From Steinernema hermaphroditum (lineage: Eukaryota > Nematoda > Chromadorea > Rhabditida > Steinernematidae): a stretch of DNA of 64,000 nt. The translations under genes were made by a program, and so were the position numbers. The notes below the pieces were generated by a model that worked only from the letters and a program-made list of their open reading frames with translations, was not told the origin of the DNA and did not search any database. Each line of letters starts with the position of its first letter. Positions within the stretch are counted from its first letter, which is position 1. The stretch is taken from positions 11,718,001-11,782,000 of the forward strand of contig CM059625.1 of the NCBI GenBank assembly GCA_030435675.1. Reading direction: 5' to 3'. Shown here in pieces: positions 1 through 20,847 of this stretch.

Positions 1-199
1 CACCGCCCCGTGCCACTGGGGGCGATTTCTCGACTTCTGTAGACACGGATCACCATCCCCGTTATTGATCTCATCTTCGGCGTCGCTTGACAGACGCTGA
101 TGTTGGGACTCTGGTAATTTCTTTCACCGCGAAAAAAAAAGAATTATATACTATTTCCGCTGTATCTGAGCAACACTTTCAGGTAATCCATAAGTTCAG

Positions 200-2945
200 A
201 TGAACTCGTGGCTATTGGCAACGTTGGTGCTGCTGGGCATCGCCGCGCCCTCAGGAGCCGTGTTCGAGTGCGGAAGCCACGAGACGGCGGCCTTCGTGAG
301 GATCGCGCGAGCGAGACTCGGCGGCACTCCCGTGGTGATATCCACGGCCGGCCACGACCTGACCTGCGCGCAGTACTGTAGAAACAACCTGGAACCGACA
401 ACCGGAGCCGAGCGCGCGTGCGCCGCCTTCAACTTCGACGGCCGCGAAACGTGCTACTTCTTCGACGACGCCGCCAGCCCCGCCGGTTCGGGCCAACTAG
501 CCGCGAAGCCCTCGGCCAACAACTTCTACTACGAAAAAACGTGTCTCCCCGGAGTCTCTGCTCACCAGGCCTGCACGTACCGCTCGTTCTCTTTCGAGCG
601 CATGCAGAAGACGCAGCTCGACGGCTTCGTTAAGAAGAGCATTCCGGTGAGTCGGGGAAAGTCAAGGCCCGCCACACTCAGGGCATCTGTTAGCAAACTT
701 CTGATGAGATTGACGTTCCGTGATAAGACCCACCAGACGAACCTTGACCCTGTGCTCGCGGGAGTCGCGCGCATAAGTGACCCAAATTCGTTTGCGAAGC
801 GAAAAGACACAAAAAGATGCTGTAAATAACGGTTCCGAGAACCGCGAAACCACGCGACGGGCCACTCAATCCGCCATTGCAGGTCGGAAACCGCGAAGAA
901 TGCCTTTCCGCGTGTCTCAAGGAGACGGAGTTCGTGTGCCGCTCGGTCAACTACAACTACGACTCGTACCTCTGCGAGCTTTCCACCGAGGACCGCCGCT
1001 CGAAGCCGACGCACCTCAAGATGACCGACCAGCCCGTCGACTACTACGACAACAACTGCCTCAGCCGTAAGTGTCGCGGCTTATCTCTCTCTCCTAATAC
1101 TCCTGCTTCAGGTCAGAACCGCTGCGGACAGTCCGGCGGCAACCTGGTGTTTGTGAAGACCACCAACTTCGAGATCCACTACTACGACCACACACAGAGC
1201 GTGGAGGCGCAGGAGTCGTTCTGTTTGCAGAAGTGTCTTGACTCGCTGAACACGTTCTGCCGTTCCGTCGAGTTCAACCCTCAGGAGAAGAATTGCATCG
1301 TTTCCGACGAAGACACCTTCTCACGCGCCGACCAGCAAGGTCAGGTCCAGGGCAAGGATTACTACGAACCCATCTGCGTAGCTGGTAGGTAGTCGTCTTT
1401 GAGTACCGATATTCACAAAGACTCATTTCAGCGGATCTCAGCTCGTCCACATGCCGTCAGCAGGCTGCCTTCGAGCGCTTCATCGGCTCGGCCATCGAGG
1501 GGCAACCCGTGGTGTCCGCGCAGGGCGTCACCGTCTCCGACTGCATCTCCCTCTGCTTCCAGAACCTCAACTGCAAGTCCATCAACTACGACCGCACCCA
1601 CTCCACCTGCTACATCTACGCCGTCGGACGCGCGGACGCCAACGTCAAGAACGACCCCTCCTACGACTTCTACGAGTTCAACTGCGGTACGAGTGTCTCT
1701 TGAAGAGCGCCGCCTACTGTTCCGCTTTCAGAGTCCCAGTTCGGAGGCATGGCCCTCTGCACCAATGAGGGCATCCGCTTCATCGTTAACACCAAGGAGC
1801 CCTACACCGGCGCCATCTACGCCGCCGAGAAGTTCAGCACGTGTTCGCAGGTGGTGGAGAACGCGAAGCAGATCTCCATCACCTTCCCGCCACCCACCAA
1901 GTCCACCGACTGTGGCACCGTCATCAAGAACGGCAAGCTGGAGGCCCTGGTTGTCGTTTCCCTGGACGGCGTCCTGCCTCACCAAGTAACCACCGAGTGG
2001 GACCGCTTCTACCGCGTCTCCTGCGATGTTTCGATGGAAAAGATGGTGCAAGAGGGCTCTGTCGTCGTCACCACCCTCTACGATGCTGGGTAAGCGCTGC
2101 AATCACTCGAGATCTATCTAAGTTTCGGAATTCAGCGAGCAGAACACTGTTGTCCTCGAGAAGGGAACTCCTCCGCCTGTCACCGCGAAGCTCACCTTCC
2201 TCGACCCTGAAGACCAGCCCCTCGGAAAGGCTTCCATCGGAGACCCCATCCAGATGGTCGTCACCAGCGACCAGGCCGGTCCTCACAACATGATGCTCAC
2301 GGACTGCACGGCCACTCGCATCGGAGGCGAGGGCGACGCCGTGCCCTTCACCATCATCGAGAACGGCTGTCCCAGGTACCCGGCACTGGTCGGCCCCGTG
2401 GAGCAGGACTTCGACAAGAACCGTCTCAAGGCCGACATGAAGGCTTTCCGTCTCGATGGATCCTATGACATTCAGATCCAGTGCCAGGTCATGTTCTGCG
2501 CAGGACCCAACGGATGCCCTCCGGTGAGTCTCCCTCAACAGGCGCAGCCTCAACTTCCCCTTCAGAGCAACTGCCTCGATTCCGGTACCAACGAGCTCTT
2601 CGCCTCGCACGGCCGCAAGAAGCGAAGCGTCACCTCCGAGAATGAAGCCGAGGAGACCCTCTCCGCCATCATCCGCGTTCTCGCCAAGGGCGAGGAGGAG
2701 TCCGAGGTCGAGCAGTTCTACCGTAACCAGACCGTTTCTGGGTATGTCCGAGCCTCTCGCACTGCATGTCAAAGTCTTTTTTCAGATTCGACTCCGTAGA
2801 CTACGCCGACCTCGTCTGCATGTCCGAAGTGTGGTTCGTCTCCACAGTCGTCTCTGTGTCTCTCGTCTGCCTGATGCTCAGCGCCCTCATCGTCATCTGG
2901 GGATGCCACTCGCTCCGTCAGGGCAACCCTAAGTTGCCCATGTAA
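200..2945 (+). CDS. noah-2: NOAH-2-like PAN/ZP-domain apical extracellular matrix protein
   Basis: Eight exons join in frame (200-646, 883-1066, 1112-1384, 1432-1686, 1732-2089, 2136-2523, 2566-2741, 2786-2945) into 746 residues, close to the length I recall for nematode NOAH-2. After a signal peptide (residues 1-20) come four cysteine-rich PAN/apple modules (about 25-117, 124-210, 217-300 and 308-388), each with the C...F.....C pattern. A zona pellucida domain follows (about 390-640), then a furin-type site GRKKRS near 650-656, a single transmembrane helix near 709-733 and a short cytoplasmic tail. Proteins of this type (NOAH-1/2, Drosophila NompA) polymerise in the pre-cuticular matrix and link epidermis to cuticle; cleavage at the furin site would release the ectodomain. 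An AATAAA follows the stop. Assignment to NOAH-2 rather than NOAH-1 rests on length and PAN count. Confidence 0.88.
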
Positions 2946-4037
2946 TTCTTCCCAAGAGTTATCGATATAGCTCGGCCCGTTAGAATCACATGCCAACTTG
3001 TACGGGTAATGTTCCTCCTCTCTCTGACACAGAATACGTGAGCGTAATCGCCTTTAATAATTGGTAATATTTGTTACCTTAATAAACTCATTCATTCATG
3101 CGACCTGATTCTGAATTTACGTCGTTGAGTAAAGGGCGAAACAGGGTGTGCCTATTGTTGAGAGATCCGAGGCTACGTCAAGGATGAGGAAAGGCGGTGA
3201 TAAGCAAACGCGGGAGGATGTGAGAAAAGGGGCTGGAAGGGGGCGGAGTCGGGGGGACTCGAGCGACTTTAGGGCTTTTCCCCTTTTGAACGTCTTTTTG
3301 AGTGAGCGAAAGGCTTTGGCGCTGAAGTAGTGTTGTATTACATCCGGTGTCTAACTTTTTCTTCTGGCTTTGTTTGTATTTAAGCAGCGCGTGGTGCTGC
3401 AGTGCATACAATGGAAATAAATAACGTGAGCCTATATCTCATGTGCGATCGTGCTTCGAAACGACCGAATTACGTTTGACGTTGTTGGTAAAGTAGCAAA
3501 ATAAAGAATAAATGCGCGTATTATTGTCGACGCGTAACGATCGTCAGGCGCTAATTAATTTAGTTGAAAGGAAGACAGAAAAGTATATATGCCCGGCGTA
3601 GCCCTTATCTCATCATGGCTGGCCCTTCCTCCAGGCCTTGTTTTGAATGCCAGTTTCAACTAAGCGTACGGCCCACACCGTCTATGTTGTCAGTAATCAA
3701 AAACGTTTATTTTCATTGGCGGTATAATTACGTGTTTTCCTGGCTGGTTCTGTAGAGCGTTTTATGAATTTCGGTTTATAAGCAGAGCTGAGAACTGCGC
3801 ACTGTCGACGTGGAAACGTCGTCATTCCCCAGGAGGGAAAAATTGAGTTACGGTAATCAAATATTGCCTCTCGAACGATCCCTGTACGAATTAATTATAT
3901 GAGCAAAGGGTAAGCTGGAAACGAGCTGCGATCGGTCGGTAGGCGGTAACGTGATTAGCTTTCGTGCCGATTTCTCACATGCCTATGTCTTTTATTATTG
4001 AGTTTGAATTCATATCTTTCCAGCAGCGACGGAGGCC
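2946..4037. other. Intergenic region between the ZP gene and the GPCR
   Basis: About 1.1 kb with no supported coding exon. It holds the 3' UTR and AATAAA of the upstream gene and, presumably, the promoter of the GPCR. A TATA-like AGTATATATG lies near 3580, but I cannot tie it to a transcript. Short open frames here have no splice support or recognisable domain. Confidence 0.5.
3081..3086 (+). terminator. Polyadenylation signal of the NOAH-2-like gene
   Basis: Canonical AATAAA about 136 bases after the stop codon of the ZP gene, on the same strand, in AT-rich DNA. This is the expected 3' end of that transcript. Confidence 0.6.
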
Positions 4038-7000
4038 ATGGAGGAGCTCGACGCCACTCGGCATCCGCTCGCCATGCTGATACTGTACTCGTTCTTCTAC
4101 CTCTGTGTGTTCGTGCTCGGTCTGCTGGGGAACGTGTTCGTCGTTCTAGCAGTAATGCTGCACCCGACGCTCCGGTCCACAACCGATTATCTCATATCGT
4201 CACTGGCATCCGCCGACTTGCTCATTATTATTTTCTGCCTTCCGACGACACTGCTAAATAATCTTCTGACAGGTTAGTAATGCGTGCCTCCTAATCAAAA
4301 AGTCGCCTTTTTTAATGTTTTATGTATGCTCCCTTCTGAAAGGAGTAGTAAGCTACATAAACGAGTCATGTAGGTTGACGAGGGCCGAGGAAAGCACAGT
4401 CACTCAAACGAACTGGGTTCCCGAACTATTGCAACTCTACTTCCTTCTGAGTTGTCAGCCGAACCCTCTCTTTATAAGATTTGATTATATTCTGAAAATG
4501 AAGGTCAGAAGCAATTTTCCCTGGAGCAATCGCTGGAAATAGCAGACCACTGTTGTCATGCTCACCTCTATCGTACCCCAGGACGTGGAAGCTCACGTGG
4601 TTTTGTGTTCATCCTGCTCGCCAGGCACTCTCGTTCGGTTCCGACTGTGGCGCATAATGAGCTTTGTTAAAGATCTCTTACTTATTGCATTATTTCGCGC
4701 GCTCGCTTTTACCACATTCGCGCAGACACGCAAGTGAGAGAGAGAGCTCGCGCGCATAAATTTATTGGATGCTTACTAAGAGGGACATATGTAGAGTGGC
4801 GCGAGAGAGAGGTTCAACTATCCAAGTGCTGACTTCGAAAGCCCATTAGCATAAAACACAGGCGCATAAAGCAAAATGTGCTTGAACAAAGCGAACGAAC
4901 GCAAAATGCTGCCGGTTCGCAATAATTGCCACCTGCTAAGGGGGCGGCAAAATAATCATGCGACCTAATGGGCTGACCCATTAGGTCGCCCCTCTGCTAA
5001 GGTTCTACCGTAAAGTGATAGTGAAGCCCCACGGAGCGCTGTGAACAATGTTAAGTGGGATCAGACGAGTTCCGAACCGCGCGCTGATAATTCGAACGCC
5101 GGAGGACGCTAACCCTTGAGGCTGCGGGCCAAAACGAGGAGGGTACGCCGGACGGAAGACGGGACTTAGCTGAAAACGAATACAAAGCCCGAAGCAGAAA
5201 GATAAACAGAACATCGGCCAGTAATGCCAATGCGTCATCACGCATGCAACAAACAAATACCAACGCTAGAGCACAGAAAAACAAGTAAATTCGTCAATTA
5301 GTTGTAGTTGATATGTAATTGACCGAAGTACGTGTTTTGGGCTGAAGACAAAGAGAGCTTACGGTATTTTCAATATTCAATTGCTCTGTATGTCATGATA
5401 CGTCATGATCCTGTCGACAACACCCGCGTCATATCGATAAAATTAGTACTAAAAATAATAAATATCGCGCTGTAATCATAAGCAATAAATTTGGATCCGA
5501 ATGAATTATGCTGTTTTTTTTATTTTCCGTTCCACTTTATTTCCTGTTTTATGGGTCACTAAACACTCCTAAATTCCAAATTGGAAAGTGTTTCCGTAAC
5601 GTTTGCCGTGTTTATGGAAAATACTCCCTCCGTTATATTTGCGTTTTTATAGAATGGCAATTGGGCGCGACTGGATGTAAATTATCCACGTGGATTAACT
5701 CAACCACTTCCTGTGCATCTATATTTACACTGGTTGCGGTGACGGCTGATCGCTATCTCGCCATTTGCCACACGTTGAAATACGCAGTGTGGGACTCGAG
5801 ATGGACTCTTTACGTGATCGCCGCCATCTGGCTGATTAGCGGGCTTCTGGCGTCGCCGAATTTGGTTGTATACGATGAGGTCCGATTTTGTACCAGTCAA
5901 CACCGTATACAGCTTTTGATTTAGGTGCATTTCCCCCTCGATCCCCCAAACGGAACACTGTTTGCTCGACTATGTATGTCCACTCAGGACGAAACGCTTC
6001 ATTTTCTCATCATTAATCTGTTCCTCGCGTTCATCGTTCCCTTTCTCCTGATCTCGGTCTTCTACACTCTCATCTTCATCACCGTTTCCAATCATCGCTC
6101 TCTAGCCGTCGACGCTCATGTAAGCAGAAAGAGAGCGAAAGGAAAGTCGTAGTCTGTTTGAATTTGCAGATTCGAGATGAGAGGGTTAAGTTGCGTGTAG
6201 CCCACATGATGCTTACGGTGATCATCGTCTTCGCGCTTTGCTGGTTGCCACTTTACGGTTGGTTTACTTTTGTTGTTTATGGTGCTGGATCTGTTTTGGT
6301 AGTTGCCTAATGACGACCATCAGTAACGCTTTCAAGTGCAATAGAACGCTGAAAACAATGTTCATTGCTGGGTCTTGAAGGTGGACAAAGAGGCCGACAG
6401 GGATCTCAGGCGCTACCGTACAAGCGGCGCTGGGCAGCGCATAATTTGCATTACGGACCGAGGCCTCGTCCCCTTTCACTGAGCCCTTTTGTTGCCCGCG
6501 GGCCTAATTACTCCAAAACGTGGGCGCAGAAGCGCACAGGGAGTGCTTGTTAGCAAGCGCTCTAATCATCGAATAAAAGGCCCTCCATCATCGGCTGATA
6601 ACAAAGCTAATTGTGCGCATATTTTTGGAAACCCGAATGCAACATTTCTCCATCTGCTGCGGAACCGAACCTAATTGAATATGCACTTTTAGGAATCTAC
6701 AGCTACTTTTTCTTGGCCGCAAGCGATCCCGAATCGCCTGCGTTTCAATTCGCGTCGCAAGTTCTCCGACCGCTGTTCCAGTGGCTGTCTCTCCTGTCGA
6801 GTTCTCTGAACCCGCTCATCTACATCGCGTACTCTCAGAAGTATCGACGCGCGTTCCACCAACTCCTTCTGCTCCCTTGCCGCACGAAGTACGAACGGGT
6901 GCGCAGACTGACGAGGAACACCTTCCGACTGCGGCTCGAGAACGGCATCGATCGAAACGGAAGCACAAAAATGACTGCAAGTCTCGTGAACGGCAGCTCG

Positions 7001-7108
7001 GCACAGTTTTCGAAGTCGCCCATTGACGATCACTCCATCTCTCCAGTTACCGTATTCTCACACGTCGATCGCGGCAGTGTGCGTACGCACACAGTCACCT
7101 CATTCTAG
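4038..7108 (+). CDS. Rhodopsin-family (class A) neuropeptide-type GPCR
   Basis: Five exons (4038-4272, 5653-5879, 5925-6119, 6170-6257, 6693-7108) join in frame to 386 residues. TM1 carries GNVFVVLAV, TM2 ends with SSLASADLLII, TM3 has the disulfide Cys (GATGCKLSTW) and ends in ADRYLAICH (the DRY motif), TM6 has FALCWLPLY (CWxP) and TM7 has SSSLNPLIYIAYS (NPxxY). All activation motifs are therefore intact. The short N-terminus, ADRYLAICH and CWLP resemble peptide receptors of the orexin/allatotropin/neuropeptide-FF/TRH group; I cannot assign a ligand. The tail is long and Ser/Thr/Arg-rich. The first intron is unusually long (1.38 kb) and contains a perfect hairpin. The gene converges on the GH1 gene. 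Confidence 0.85.
4960..4989. repeat. Perfect 13-bp stem hairpin in GPCR intron 1
   Basis: GCGACCTAATGGG at 4960-4972, loop CTGA, then its exact reverse complement at 4977-4989. It lies inside the first intron of the GPCR. It could be the remnant of a small inverted-repeat element or an RNA hairpin; the sequence alone does not decide. Confidence 0.8.
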
Positions 7109-7658
7109 CACTAATCACTGATTGTACGTCTTCTCGCACGGGTCTCGACCACCTACGGGTTGTCTTTTGCCAATATCTGTTGAATGTTTTCCGGTTGCGT
7201 TGTTAAACGCATGGATTGTTGGCTTTACGGAGAGCTGAACTGAACTTTTTTTGCCATACGAGTTGTCTTTAAACGGACAATGATAAATGCGTACCGCCTT
7301 TGTCAGATGAAACAACGTTGGAAGGGCCAAACGGAAGAGAAAGAGTGAGGCGATCAAGTGACGAGACTCTTCGGCTCCACAGCGTCCATAATCATGCGTT
7401 AGAATTGATGCTCTGGCGGAAAAAGCGACATCGATGCAAATGGGTTGTCGAGGAGGGCATAATGGGCGCGCCGGCCCCGCGGGAGCTGTCTGTTTTGGCC
7501 AAAACACAGATTCGCCCTAACGCCAAAGTTTTCTCCTTCTTCGAAAGCAATCAAAGTATTTCCGAAGTTGAAACAAAGGGCAATTCGTAGAAGTTAGCCT
7601 TGACAAACGAAAGCTTAAGGGGTATGCACGATTTGTCGACATTTATTGACCACGTAAG
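7109..7658. other. Convergent intergenic region, GPCR 3' / GH1 3'
   Basis: 550 bases between two converging genes. Apart from 3' UTR sequence of both genes I see nothing supported. Open frames on both strands lack splice sites or motifs. Confidence 0.5.
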
Positions 7659-11958
<4,300 letters not shown>

Positions 11959-12231
11959 CACTGTCAATAGCAGCACTCCGACGCGGCTGCAATTTTATTT
12001 AGCTACTTATCGTCGTACGATACCCGTCCGGCACAAAGCACAACTCCCTTGCAACGAACAACCCCACCCCGATTCTGAAATAACCAGAAGGACGGAAGTA
12101 CAGTTTTTAACAATAACAACAACAACGGATCATTTTCAACAACAATGGAAACCATAAGAGTGTGGATACAACTGATAACGCGAGTTCACCGGGAACTTTT
12201 TTAGCATAACAACATAAGGAATCGAATGACC

Positions 12232-14216
<1,985 letters not shown>

Positions 14217-14922
14217 GATAAAACCGCTTATCACCTGAAAATTATAACGAATACAGCTTTATAGTGTTGGAACGCGATAATGCAACGAGTGTATAACTTT
14301 GCCGGATAATTTGAAGAATTTTCGTAATAAATAATTCTTTGTTCGCTAACGACAAAATCCCAGAACTTAAAGAATTCATGTTCCTTGGTTGAAATTGGTT
14401 ACTGAGCCAAATACCGGTGTAACCATGCATTCACACTTTTCTGACTGTGTTACTTTTAGCATAACTTTCACTCCGAATCCAGTCGTAAACGAGGTGCCAG
14501 AAAACAAGTTAAAATGACACAACACAACTTTATCTCGCCGTTTCGTCAAAATATTGCGCAAAAGTGATCAATCACCTGGAATGATACAATCTTACCAACG
14601 CAATTTTTAAATATTAAATACAGCTTCAACCATCCGCACTCGTAAAATTTCCCCAAGAGAATTATTGCGATGTAAATCTTTTCTAGCGACAAAAATGAAA
14701 GAAAACGCATTTCACAACAGTACATTTATTTTGCTACAATTAAAACTTCATTGAGACGCTACCCGCTCTCAAAGGCTTATCGTGGCAGGAGTATCATTGC
14801 ACCTTGACATTTAACTTTGTTCACTTACGTTACATGTTAAACCCCCAAATTGCTCCATTCATATTCGCTGAGAAGAATACAGTGCCGCGTCGTTTTGAAG
14901 TTAAATTCGGGGGTGTAATGAA
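14217..14922. other. Divergent intergenic region, SIRT1 / m-AAA fragment gene
   Basis: About 0.7 kb of AT-rich DNA between two divergently transcribed genes, so it probably carries both promoters. I see no convincing coding exon or named element. A TTTTCAG acceptor just upstream of the SIRT1 start (14234) may be a trans-splice site. Confidence 0.45.
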
Positions 14923-15722
14923 ATGTTTTCAGGGAAGAGCCATTTCATGTTTGTCCGGCGCATTGCTCACTGTTTGCAGCTACTTGGACGGAATGGAGCT
15001 GTTTCAAGGATTCATCCACATACATCGACACGACTTACTCCTGTAACTGGTGGAAATCGTCTTTTTTCTACTCAGAATGCCGAAGAACTCAGCAGGAGCG
15101 AAGAAGAAAAGACGAAAAGACAGGAGAAAGGTAGGTGTTGGCCTTTTGCGCTGTTATTCAATAATAATCTCAACTTCCAGCAAAGGCACGCAAACGTTAT
15201 GCTCTTGGTGGCTGTCTACTCACGATGTACTTCTCCACACACGCCATTTTGCTTTGGCGTCGTCGGAATGAACATAGAGCGTTGAACGAGCAGATGCCTC
15301 CGATTGAGTGGGAAGCGTTCGTCCAGGAGCATCTTTCTGCAGGACGCGTCAAATCTATAGTTTTCCAACCTAGTTTTGGAGTAGCTGATATTTATCTGCA
15401 TTCGTCTGCTCCTGAAGAAGAGAGAGAGAAGGCTAAGGAGCACTTCCTGAAAACGTTTCGTTCTGGTCCAGAGAAATTCGCGGTCACTCCTGATGTTCGC
15501 GTCAGATTCGAGGGAAAGCCTGAGATGTTGGAGGCCGCGCTGCATAAAGCTTTGCGTAATGCGAATTGCTCAGCTGAGTTCAATCTGGAAATTAACTCTT
15601 TCCCGTCTTACAGGTAACAAATAGTTCTGACTTCGCTACTATTTCATTCAATTTTCAGAGAATTGGCTTTCATTGTGATCAGTACCGTCTTTACGCTAGC
15701 GGCCATAGGACTTAAGAAGTAG
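14923..15722 (+). CDS. Stand-alone m-AAA protease N-terminal domain protein (FtsH_ext), mitochondrial
   Basis: Three exons (14923-15130, 15181-15613, 15659-15722) give 234 residues. The first 70 are Arg/Ser-rich with few acids, consistent with a mitochondrial presequence (RLFSTQN suggests a cleavage region). A hydrophobic segment near 76-94 (ALGGCLLTMYFSTHAILLW) is followed by an intermembrane-space domain that aligns by eye with paraplegin/AFG3L2: IEWEAFVQEHLSAGRVKSIV and VRVRFEGKPEMLEAALHKAL. A second helix (AFIVISTVFTLAAIGL) ends two lysines before the stop. In the family this helix leads into the AAA+ ATPase and M41 protease domains; here both are absent and only 85 bases remain before the next gene's stop. 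It may be a partial duplicate or a regulator of the m-AAA complex; I infer this from architecture only. Confidence 0.75.
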
Positions 15723-15807
15723 ACGTATTTCCAGTGTACTCATTACGAAGTCTGGTGTGCTGTTTACTTTTCCGAAATCTAGTGATAAAGAAGTGACAAT
15801 GTATGTT

Positions 15808-16869
15808 CTATTCTCCTTTGTACACAGGCGGTCGCTTTTCAGCGAAGGCGGCCAATCCTTCAAGGCGATCTTTAGTGGGGACAACCTGGAAGCAAAATGC
15901 TTGTTGGACGCGCTTAATTTTCGCACGACTGTTACCTGTGCAGTGCACTGCTGTTCAACGATGAGGCCATTATTGATATCCATTTCGGATCCCTTGTCGA
16001 TAGCAATTTTGGCCAACTTTACAGCGATCGGACCCTAAATTGGATGTTGTACTCTTCGCCGTGGTGGTTGTGGCTACCCTGGGAATGATTTCTTTGGCGA
16101 TTTCCAAAGCTTTCGTGAAGGAAGTCTCATTGCTAACTACGTGACTGACTAGTCCAATACGATGAGCTTCTTCTCCGTTGATGATGCGACCGGTGAAGAT
16201 CATCTCCTTGGCGAGAGAAACGCCAACGGCGCGCGAAAGACGTTGAGTTCCTCCCGCTCCCGGGATGATTGCAAGTCTTGTCTCCGTCAGGCCCATCTTT
16301 GCCGTGGACGCTGTAGAGATTAAATGAACATTTGAATGAAAAAGAGACAATCATACTAGAGACGCGTATGTCACAAGCCAGGGCGAGCTCGAGACCTCCA
16401 CCGAGGGCGAATCCGTCGATGGCAGCAATCACGGGAATGGGAAGGTTCGCTACGTCGTTCACCAGGCCGCGAATCTTATCGACAAATTTGGGAACCTCAT
16501 CAGCGGGCATAAGACGGCGCTCTTTGAGATCAGCTCCTAAACAGATCATTTGAGTAACTCTTGGTTTCGTGAGGTCTTACCACTACAGAACGCTCCAGGG
16601 ACGTCGCTTTTGATGATGACAACGCGGGCCTCCTTGTCGAATTTTATGTCGTCCAAGGACGTCCGCAGGTGCTGCAGCATCGCCTTGCTGATGGCATTTT
16701 TGGTTTCTGGCTTGTGAAGGCGAATTACAACTATTCCCTTGAAATCGTCTTTCAGGTGATCGACCGTGAGCGGTGAAGCCTGAGTTGAAAAGAACTGCGT
16801 CGATCCAGAGTTCAGAAACCCGCGGACGGGAAGACGGCCTACCCGCAACACCGATTTAGCACTGAGCAT
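15808..16869 (-). CDS. AUH: Methylglutaconyl-CoA hydratase (AUH-type enoyl-CoA hydratase), mitochondrial
   Basis: Five exons on the minus strand give roughly 295 residues. The N-terminus ([20 protein letters not shown]) is a basic amphipathic presequence. The crotonase fold carries the oxyanion-hole segments FCSGADLKER and [17 protein letters not shown], the catalytic-glutamate region [16 protein letters not shown] and the C-terminal [13 protein letters not shown]...PVYKGE, closely matching the AUH ending. The enzyme hydrates 3-methylglutaconyl-CoA in leucine breakdown; AUH also binds AU-rich RNA. The final intron (between ...EEQQCTAQ-like sequence and VVPTKDRL) was placed by the downstream TTCCAG acceptor. 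It converges on the m-AAA fragment gene with an 85-base gap, so the 3' UTRs probably overlap. ECHDC2-like identity is the main alternative. Confidence 0.87.
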
Positions 16870-18505
16870 CCTGGAAAGGGCGGCAATCGTTAGTTTAGAT
16901 CGCGATGTGAAATAAACAAGAGCGAACTGCTATTGGGATTTATCGGCCACGTATTTTTACACATATGAAGCTGGGACGCATCGCTGCAGTAATACAACAC
17001 GTTGCACAAAAGGAGGACGTCGAATTGTGTCTCGGCTAGAAAGACAAACGCAGAGACAGGAATGATCAGACTAAAACGACCGATGTGTGTGGTTGTTGCA
17101 GTCACGCGTTTATGAACGTGATTTTAAAGATCACATAGCCACATCGCTAGGTTGTTGAGACAGTTGAGATAGTTAAGTCCCAGACATTTCAGTCTTAGAC
17201 ATCTGAGATCCAGACATTTCAGTCTCACACATCTGAGATCCAGACATTTGAGTTCCGGATAGAGAGCTCCGACGAAACATTTGCAAACGAATGAAACGAC
17301 GTCAATGATGTATCAAATCGGTGAGCAAATAAGAAGTGCCATAGTGGTGAACTCGCAATAAAAATGGCAATAAAAATTTAAAGCTGAACGCTTAAGGCAT
17401 TTTTCAAATCCTTTTTGCGACTAAAACCCCGTGGAGCAGACGAATCACAAATTTGATACATCATTGACGTCGTTTCTGTCGTTTACAAATGTTTTTGTTG
17501 GAGCTTTCTATCCGGGACTCAAATGTCTTAACAACAAACTATTCAGGGCATAAAGATTTCTCAATGATAGAATTGCAATTGTAAGGAGTAAGTTCGTGCG
17601 TGTCGACCTTAAAGTGGGACAATAAGAAAAAAAAGAAGAAAAATGCTAAAATATATCTCTTATCAATAAGGGGGTGACATATCCGTTGAAAAATAGCGTG
17701 AGTAGCTCATTTAGCGATGCTTTCCATTTTTCCATTGACGTCGAACGGATTCATCACGGTATAAATTTAATGAGCGATTAAATTGAACACAAAAACCTGT
17801 GCTGAACCTGTTTCTGCAAAGCAAAGTGAGAGCAAAGTTTGTTTATTCAGTTCGGAAGGAAAACGAAAAGATCAACGCATTTCTTTTGTCGATACAGGTT
17901 GGGTGAAGAACGAGAGGAGTGAACGTTTGAGAGAGAACATAGTTATAAACGAAGTTGCGAATTCCATCGATTTATATCAATTCGTAATTGAGCTCATAAT
18001 TAGCAACCATGACGGACTGAACATATGCGATAATAGATTACCAACTAACTTTGCCATGCCTCATTAGTCATCGTACATTGCTGCAGTCCCTAGTGAGTCC
18101 GCTCAAACTTGTTCTAAGTCTATCTCGGGGAACAATCGGAACTCCTGTTGTGGTCTAGCTCTATAAAGGCCGATGCTAAGCATAAAACAGTAGTGACCCG
18201 TATTCGGAAAGGCTAAGGAGGAGTAATGGGTTTGCGTAAAGTGACCTATGTGCCCTCCGATCGCCTCTCCTTTCGCGCACATTCGCAACAGCGACTAGTT
18301 GAGTCGAGAGTAAGGCGATCGTCGCCCACCATCGGCGTTCGTTTGTGCTCTTCTTGCGCCGACTGACTCAGCTCCTTGTCTTTGCTGACGGATGCTGGTT
18401 GTCATCGAGTAGTGTTGATAAGGTTCTTTTTCGATCGCATAGATAACCCTTCCACCAGACTAGTTATAGTTTACGCGGCTCGTCTGAGTTTTACTGTGTT
18501 AACAG
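16870..18505. other. Divergent intergenic region, AUH / esterase, carrying a MITE
   Basis: About 1.6 kb with no supported gene. It contains the MITE-like element at 17148-17541. An open frame at 17783-18067 has no splice support or motif. The rest presumably holds the AUH and esterase promoters. Confidence 0.5.
17148..17541. mobile_element. MITE-like inverted-repeat element, copy 1
   Basis: About 394 bases bounded by TAGGTTGTTGAGA and, inverted at the right end, TCTTAACAACAAACTA. Inside the left end are tandem 15-16-base units of the type CAGACATTTGAGTCC. Further in, GAGCTCCGACGAAACATTTG and GACGTCAATGATGTATCAAA recur inverted on the right (near 17450-17500), so the element can fold into a long hairpin. 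No coding capacity. A related copy sits at about 63385-63750. Confidence 0.8.
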
Positions 18506-20777
<2,272 letters not shown>

Positions 20778-20841
20778 AGCGAATCGCTACTACAGACGTA
20801 CACGGGTTTCATCAGTGGAAATGATAATGCTATTGGTGACT

Positions 20842-20847
20842 AATAAA
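20842..20847 (+). terminator. Polyadenylation signal of the carboxylesterase gene
   Basis: AATAAA 65 bases after the esterase stop codon, same strand. The next same-strand gene (Ac45) starts 270 bases further on. Confidence 0.6.

Noticed and set aside
17783..18067. 94-codon open frame upstream of the esterase
   Set aside because: No recognisable domain; lies in AT-rich intergenic DNA next to a MITE.
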